From contig FNEU01000005.1 in NCBI GenBank assembly GCA_900100245.1, positions 62,001 to 126,000 on the forward strand: a DNA stretch of 64,000 bases, written 5' to 3'. Positions 59,756 to 64,000 of the stretch are shown in pieces. The DNA is from Lachnospiraceae bacterium G41. GTDB lineage: Bacteria > Bacillota > Clostridia > Lachnospirales > Lachnospiraceae. The translations under genes and the position numbers were made by a program. Under the pieces are notes generated by a model, which was not told where the DNA came from, ran no database searches, and worked only from the letters and a program-made list of their open reading frames with translations. The first letter of the stretch is position 1, and each line of letters starts with the position of its first letter.

Positions 59756-61586
59756 AAAACGCCTCAGCTCCTTTCAGCATTTCTTCAGGCAGACTTTCCT
59801 GATAGTTTTCGGCCTGGAGCGTGAACATTTCGTGATAGTACTTGTTCAAGGCTATCAGCTCTTCATGTGTTCCGCTTTCAACGACCTCCCCGTCTTTTAT
59901 AAGGTATATTTTATCTGCCATTCTCGCAGAGGAGAGTCTGTGGGATATAAAAATCACACCACGTCCCTCGGAGAGTTTCATCATATTGTTGTACATATTG
60001 TATTCGGCCAGAGGATCGAGAGCGCTCGAGGGCTCATCGAGGATGACCATGTCGGGCTCTGCCGCAAAGACTCTGGCGATTGCAATCTTCTGAGCCTGAC
60101 CGCCCGAAGGAACGAATCCCTCTTCGTCAAATTCGCGGCTTACAACCGTATCAAGCCCTTTTATAAGGCCCTTGTGATTTACTTCAAACTGCGCGTTAAT
60201 AAGGGCCTTCTCAGCCTTCTTATAATCTTCCTCGCCATTTGGTCTTCTCATAAGTACGTTTTCGATAAGAGGCATTGCAAATACCTGCAGATCCTGGAAA
60301 ACCGTTCCGAATCTTTCTCTGTACGAATTGCCGTCGATTTCCTGGATATTTATGCCGTTTACGAGGATTTCGCCGGACTGGATATCATAAAGCCCCATCA
60401 AAAGCTTAATAAGTGTAGTCTTGCCCGCACCGTTATAACCGACGATTGCAAGCTTGTCGCCCTTATTCCATTTAAAGCTAATATTCTTAAGCGTTTCGCT
60501 CTTTGCACCGGGATAGGTAAAAGAAACGTTCTTAAGTTCGATGCTTTCTATTTCTTTTATGAGCGTTTTTTCTTCAGTCTCTTTTACGGGTCTCTCAAGG
60601 AATTCCTCGAGGTTTTTAAAGAGCCTGCTTTCGTTGCTTAAGAATATTCTGTTTTCAACCGCCTGCTTAAGCTGGTTGGTTGAAAAGGCCATCGCGGTAA
60701 TCATTGCAACGTAGCTTGAAATATCGGACACGTTTCCGAATTTAACTCTTGCAACAACATAAAAGTAAGCGATGATGCCTGCGAATATCGAATAGGAGCC
60801 CTTCATGATAAAAGAGAAGAGTGCGGACTTCATACGGTACTTCATCGATACTTTTTCCATCTTATCGACTGCTTCTTCCTGCTTTTCAAGCATGATGGAA
60901 TTGATGTCAAAGAGGCGCACCTCTGCGGCGTATTTTTTCTCGTAGTAGACACGTTTTACGTAGTCTGCGATTCTTTTATCCCTTGTAATGGCGTTTTCTC
61001 TGTCAAAATTGCATTTGCCGTTTTTGTTGCCAAAATAGAGGCTCACAAACATCGGAACTATCATAAATACGAGAAGTACCGGGTCAACCATTACGATGAT
61101 TACAAGCGATGCGATAGTGGAGACCACATTACCGAAGTAAACGCCGAATTTAATGGCCAAATCGATGGCTGAATCAACCACACGGTCGAGGGCTCTGGCG
61201 TATTTATCATAGAATTCGGGGGTTTCGTAGTCTTTTAATTCGAGCGAATCCGACAAATCCATCACGCGGTGGAATATATATCTGTAGACTTCGGGGGTTT
61301 TGACCTTTCTGTACGCCTCGTACCAGCCACACGTAAAATGCACGCAGATATGGCCCAAGCAGGCTATGATAAGGAACCAGAAAAGCCTGCTGTATTCGAT
61401 GTTTCTCTCGATACAGTTGAAGATATATTTGGTCAGATATACGAAGAAAAATACGTAGAATATCTGCTCAATCGAGTTTTTGAATATAGAAAAAACAAGA
61501 AGCAGTTTGTCGGCTTCCCATACGAGTTTTAACGCATATGCTGTTCTCTTAAAGGTATTGTTCTTTTTAGCTTTCTTTTCCTTCAT
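59748..61586 (-). CDS. ABC exporter half (permease plus ATPase), A subunit
   Basis: The ATG at 61586 (MKEKKAKKNNTFKRT start) is chosen because an upstream in-frame ATG at 61622 overlaps the promoter's -10 box and so cannot be in the message. The 612-residue protein has a membrane domain (about 15-310) and an ATPase domain with Walker A GYNGAGKTTL, signature PSGGQAQK (first residue P, not L), Walker B MVILDEPSSALDP, and ISHRLSS. It pairs with the gene downstream. The altered signature suggests one degenerate ATP site, as in many heterodimeric exporters. Confidence 0.88.
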   Translation of the reverse strand: MKEKKAKKNNTFKRTAYALKLVWEADKLLLVFSIFKNSIEQIFYVFFFVYLTKYIFNCIERNIEYSRLFWFLIIACLGHICVHFTCGWYEAYRKVKTPEVYRYIFHRVMDLSDSLELKDYETPEFYDKYARALDRVVDSAIDLAIKFGVYFGNVVSTIASLVIIVMVDPVLLVFMIVPMFVSLYFGNKNGKCNFDRENAITRDKRIADYVKRVYYEKKYAAEVRLFDINSIMLEKQEEAVDKMEKVSMKYRMKSALFSFIMKGSYSIFAGIIAYFYVVARVKFGNVSDISSYVAMITAMAFSTNQLKQAVENRIFLSNESRLFKNLEEFLERPVKETEEKTLIKEIESIELKNVSFTYPGAKSETLKNISFKWNKGDKLAIVGYNGAGKTTLIKLLMGLYDIQSGEILVNGINIQEIDGNSYRERFGTVFQDLQVFAMPLIENVLMRRPNGEEDYKKAEKALINAQFEVNHKGLIKGLDTVVSREFDEEGFVPSGGQAQKIAIARVFAAEPDMVILDEPSSALDPLAEYNMYNNMMKLSEGRGVIFISHRLSSARMADKIYLIKDGEVVESGTHEELIALNKYYHEMFTLQAENYQESLPEEMLKGAEAFYG

Positions 61587-61620
61587 GTCAAAATACCGCA
61601 AAAAAATTATAATAAGCGAC

Positions 61621-61650
61621 ATTATATATGTATTTTGACTATTAAGTCAA
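61621..61650 (-). promoter_or_regulatory. Promoter of the ABC exporter genes
   Basis: On the minus strand TTGACT (plus-strand 61645-61650) and TATAAT (61621-61626) are 18 bases apart. The predicted start is about 28 bases before the chosen start codon. Confidence 0.7.
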
Positions 61651-61741
61651 TAAAATAATTTGCCGAAAAAAAATTCAGTGGTAAATTATACTTGAGGGAG
61701 TAGTTTCTCATTGTTTTAAATACGATAATATGCTACTTTAT

Positions 61742-61770
61742 AAGAGAAGGACAAAAAGTGCCCTTCTCTT
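61742..61770 (+). other. Inverted repeat upstream of the lipoprotein gene
   Basis: AAGAGAAGG (61742-61750) and CCTTCTCTT (61762-61770) can form a 9-bp stem. It lies between the exporter promoter and the lipoprotein gene, in the non-coding leader. Confidence 0.5.
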
Positions 61771-61777
61771 ATTTGTT

Positions 61778-61809
61778 GGTGTCTGGCTCCCGAAGGGTGC
61801 CTGACTCCG
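61778..61809. repeat. GTGCCTGGC-type repeat (family B), copy 4
   Basis: GGTGTCTGGCTCCC, a short loop, then GGGTGCCTGACTCCG, upstream of the lipoprotein start. Confidence 0.55.
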
Positions 61810-61841
61810 ATTGGGAGTGGAGATACAGTGAGGAAGAGAAA

Positions 61842-63056
61842 ATGAAAAAGACAGAAAATACGAGACACAAAAGAAATTTCAAAAGGGGTATTTCTTTGCT
61901 TTTATCTTTTATGATGTCATTTGCATTTTTAATGGCAAACGGCTGTGACAAAGCAAAGACAATTGACGATTATCCTGAAGTTCAGGTGCCGGTAGAGGAA
62001 ATCACAGATGTCGAAGTGACTCCGGTAGTCGACGAGGACGAAGAAGTTGTTGTGGCAAAGGAAACTATTAATCGTGGGTACGATTCAATATACGATACAG
62101 GTACTTTTGTATTTAATCCCGAAGCCGTCAACCCTGCAATTAAGGAAGAAATGAAAAACAAAGAGAATTCTTACAAAGTTGGCATAGATATTCTCAATGC
62201 AATTCATGAACACAAAACCGAATTTGAACTTTCAGGCGATGACGAAGTTGATGAATTGGATTTTAACCGTGGTTTCAAACTCGCCAGAATTACAAGTCCG
62301 ATGGCAACATGTGTTGATATAACGATGGTGGATACCAATAAATACAAAATAAATTATTTTCCTGCAGTTTCTGCAGACGGCAGTATAAACTTTGAAGAAG
62401 ATCAAGATATGTCGGAAGTGGAAAACAGATTAAACGCATTCGAAGAATATGTTACAGAAATGATTAACAACAATATAACCGCCGATGACGATTATATGCA
62501 ACGCGCAAAGAAGATATACAAAGCTCTTATTGAAGACATCGAACTGGTTCATGATACAGAAATACTGGAAAAAGCAAACCTGTCCAATCCGATGTACGAT
62601 ATCAGAGACTCATATGATACGGATATAATTGATGTGCCGGAAACCAAAAAACTGAATCACTATCAATTCTTATTCCTATATGATTATTTTTTGAGCGAAC
62701 TTAATGTTGAGCACTATGTTGTACTTGGCCGTACCTTAGAAGAAGAATACGCCTTCGACTGGCTTAATGAAGACATGGAATCGTCAGGCGGCATTTGGGC
62801 CTGGATTATAGTCAATGATGAAGACAATAATTCTTACAATTGCGATATTCTGATGGATGAATTGTTATTGGATGAGCAGAGAAAAACAAAAGAAGATTAT
62901 GAGTCTGATATGGCATTCTTTGGAATGAGCGACAAAACAAGAAATGAATCTTTTAATTATGTCGGAGGTTATCTTGCTGTTACAATGAACAGTAATAATT
63001 CCACGGGAAATGGCAGCTCCGGTGTTCCCAAATGTGATAAAGATTATAATAAATAG
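61842..63056 (+). CDS. Lipoprotein with degenerate transglutaminase-like domain (first of two)
   Basis: The start MKKTENTRHK is set by GAGGAAGAG upstream; the longer frame begins in repeat DNA. The 404-residue protein has a lipoprotein signal (LMANGC), an acidic linker, and a C-terminal part resembling a transglutaminase-like fold: LYDYFLSELNVEHYVVLGR, GGIWAWIIVNDEDNNSYNCD, and FFGMSDKTR. The position of the catalytic Cys and the His of HAW seem replaced (LFLYDY and WAW), so enzymatic activity is doubtful. It is followed by a close paralogue. Confidence 0.75.
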   Translation: MKKTENTRHKRNFKRGISLLLSFMMSFAFLMANGCDKAKTIDDYPEVQVPVEEITDVEVTPVVDEDEEVVVAKETINRGYDSIYDTGTFVFNPEAVNPAIKEEMKNKENSYKVGIDILNAIHEHKTEFELSGDDEVDELDFNRGFKLARITSPMATCVDITMVDTNKYKINYFPAVSADGSINFEEDQDMSEVENRLNAFEEYVTEMINNNITADDDYMQRAKKIYKALIEDIELVHDTEILEKANLSNPMYDIRDSYDTDIIDVPETKKLNHYQFLFLYDYFLSELNVEHYVVLGRTLEEEYAFDWLNEDMESSGGIWAWIIVNDEDNNSYNCDILMDELLLDEQRKTKEDYESDMAFFGMSDKTRNESFNYVGGYLAVTMNSNNSTGNGSSGVPKCDKDYNK

Positions 63057-63106
63057 ATGGTGCCTGCCCTAACCGGGTTTATTGAGGATATAGAGAGATT
63101 GCGAAA

Positions 63107-64000
63107 ATGAAAACGAGAATAATTAATCATAAAAGAAGTATATCTTTGATTTTATCTTTTGTGATGTCGTTTGTATTTTTAATGGCAAACGGCTGCGATA
63201 AAGCGAAGACAATTGAAGATTATCCTGAGGTTCAGGTTATCGTGGATGATGAAACAGAGGATGTCGATGTACCTGAGGTAATCGAAGATGAAGAAATTGT
63301 AGTGGATAAAGATACCGTTACTCGCGGATACGATTCGATTTACGAGACAGGTTCTTTTGTATTTAATCCCGAAGCAATCAGCATACAGTATACCGAGGAG
63401 ATGAAAAACAAAGAGGCTTCCTATAAGGCAGCCAAAATAATTTTAAAAGCCCTGGATAAATGTGAAGAGCAGATTGAACTTACGGAAGAAGACGGAATTG
63501 ATGATATGGAGTTTAACCGCGGTTTAAAGCTCGCAAGAATAAACTCGCCGATGGCTGCCTGCGTAGATATAAATATGACGGAGCCAAATATATATAAAAT
63601 CAGTTATTTCCCGACAATTTCCGAAGATCACAGAGAGATTTATGAGAGTGATACGGATATCGCGGAAGTTGAGAGAAAATACACTGCATTCAAAGAATAT
63701 GTTACCGATGCAATCAACAATAATATAACTGCCGATGACGATTATATGGAGCGTGCGGCCAAGATTTACAAATTTATGATTGAAAACATTGAACTTGAGC
63801 AGGATAATGAATTTCTTGAAACGGCAGCCCTGACAAATCCCATGACCTTAATGCTGGAATCATATGATACCGATATCATTGATGTACCGGAAACTCAAAA
63901 ACTGGATTACGGGCATTTTTTACTTCTTTATGATTACTTTTTAACACAGCTTAATGTTGAGCATGTGATTGATGTGGGCGGCGGCCGTGAGTATGATGTA
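63107..64000 (+). CDS. Lipoprotein paralogue (partial, cut by window end)
   Basis: The frame MKTRIINHKRSISLILSFVM runs uninterrupted from 63107 to the window end (298 codons). It aligns closely with the preceding protein: FLMANGCDKAKTI signal and lipobox, RGYDSIY, LKLARINSPMAACVDINM, NNNITADDDYMERA and LTQLNVEH. The 3-prime end lies beyond the window, so no stop is seen. The two genes are a tandem duplication, 50 bases apart. Confidence 0.85.
   Translation, partial: MKTRIINHKRSISLILSFVMSFVFLMANGCDKAKTIEDYPEVQVIVDDETEDVDVPEVIEDEEIVVDKDTVTRGYDSIYETGSFVFNPEAISIQYTEEMKNKEASYKAAKIILKALDKCEEQIELTEEDGIDDMEFNRGLKLARINSPMAACVDINMTEPNIYKISYFPTISEDHREIYESDTDIAEVERKYTAFKEYVTDAINNNITADDDYMERAAKIYKFMIENIELEQDNEFLETAALTNPMTLMLESYDTDIIDVPETQKLDYGHFLLLYDYFLTQLNVEHVIDVGGGREYDV

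Noticed and set aside
59406-60641. 411-codon plus-strand frame over the ABC exporter genes
   Set aside because: It lies fully antisense to two strong exporter genes, its start has no ribosome site and its translation has no recognisable domain.
1-64000. tRNA or rRNA genes
   Set aside because: No segment with T-arm GGTTCGAATCC-type sequence or rRNA-like conservation was seen on reading both strands; very short or unusual tRNAs cannot be fully excluded without a scan.

Overview
The window looks like chromosomal DNA of an anaerobic Firmicute, most likely a Lachnospiraceae member near Butyrivibrio or its relatives. This rests on moderately low GC, strong AGGAGG-type ribosome sites, sigma-A-like promoters, DUF6462 proteins next to a Tn916-type integrase, large surface proteins with membrane-spanning tails, HD-GYP proteins, and intrinsic terminators after most units. 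It is inference from family content. No rRNA, tRNA or CRISPR array was found.

Layout. 0-3.1 kb: an integration module (XRE regulator, a possibly structured intergenic region, two DUF6462 proteins, a small ribbon-helix-helix protein, a tyrosine recombinase). 3.5-5.4 kb: a PfkB sugar kinase, an unknown acidic protein and a GNAT acetyltransferase. 5.7-11.8 kb, minus strand: a self-contained fructose PTS operon (fruK, fruA, HPr, enzyme I, DeoR regulator). Its HPr keeps His15 but has Gly where the regulatory Ser46 should be. 12-25 kb: an aldo/keto reductase, a collapsed carboxymuconolactone decarboxylase, an acyltransferase, a 1024-residue surface protein, a DUF4143 ATPase and small genes. This stretch is peppered with a ~29-bp palindromic repeat with TGACAC/GTGTCA ends, plus a second GTGCCTGGC-type repeat, some of which run into coding ends. 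It ends with a hipBA pair.

24.8-28.2 kb: a c-di-GMP-I riboswitch with its own terminator precedes a secreted beta-helix/LysM protein. 28.2-36 kb: a hypothetical protein, a membrane protein and a membrane-anchored Mrr-like nuclease, then a separately promoted operon of PLD-helicase-DUF3427, NUDIX, HIT and HD proteins. This operon is the best candidate for an undescribed defence or nucleotide-repair system. 36-43 kb: a Veg-like protein, an XRE/ORF6N-PLD pair, broken genes, and assorted enzymes and small proteins.

44-56.5 kb is a signalling district: two HD-GYP proteins (one with CHASE2), two hybrid histidine kinases flanking a YitT protein, a second enzyme I without an HPr, and a free-standing FakA-like domain. 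With the riboswitch it suggests that local c-di-GMP turnover and surface-protein expression are linked. 56.6-64 kb: an LRR lipoprotein, a pair of overlapping ABC exporter halves on the minus strand, and two tandem paralogous lipoproteins with a transglutaminase-like C-terminus, the second cut by the window end.
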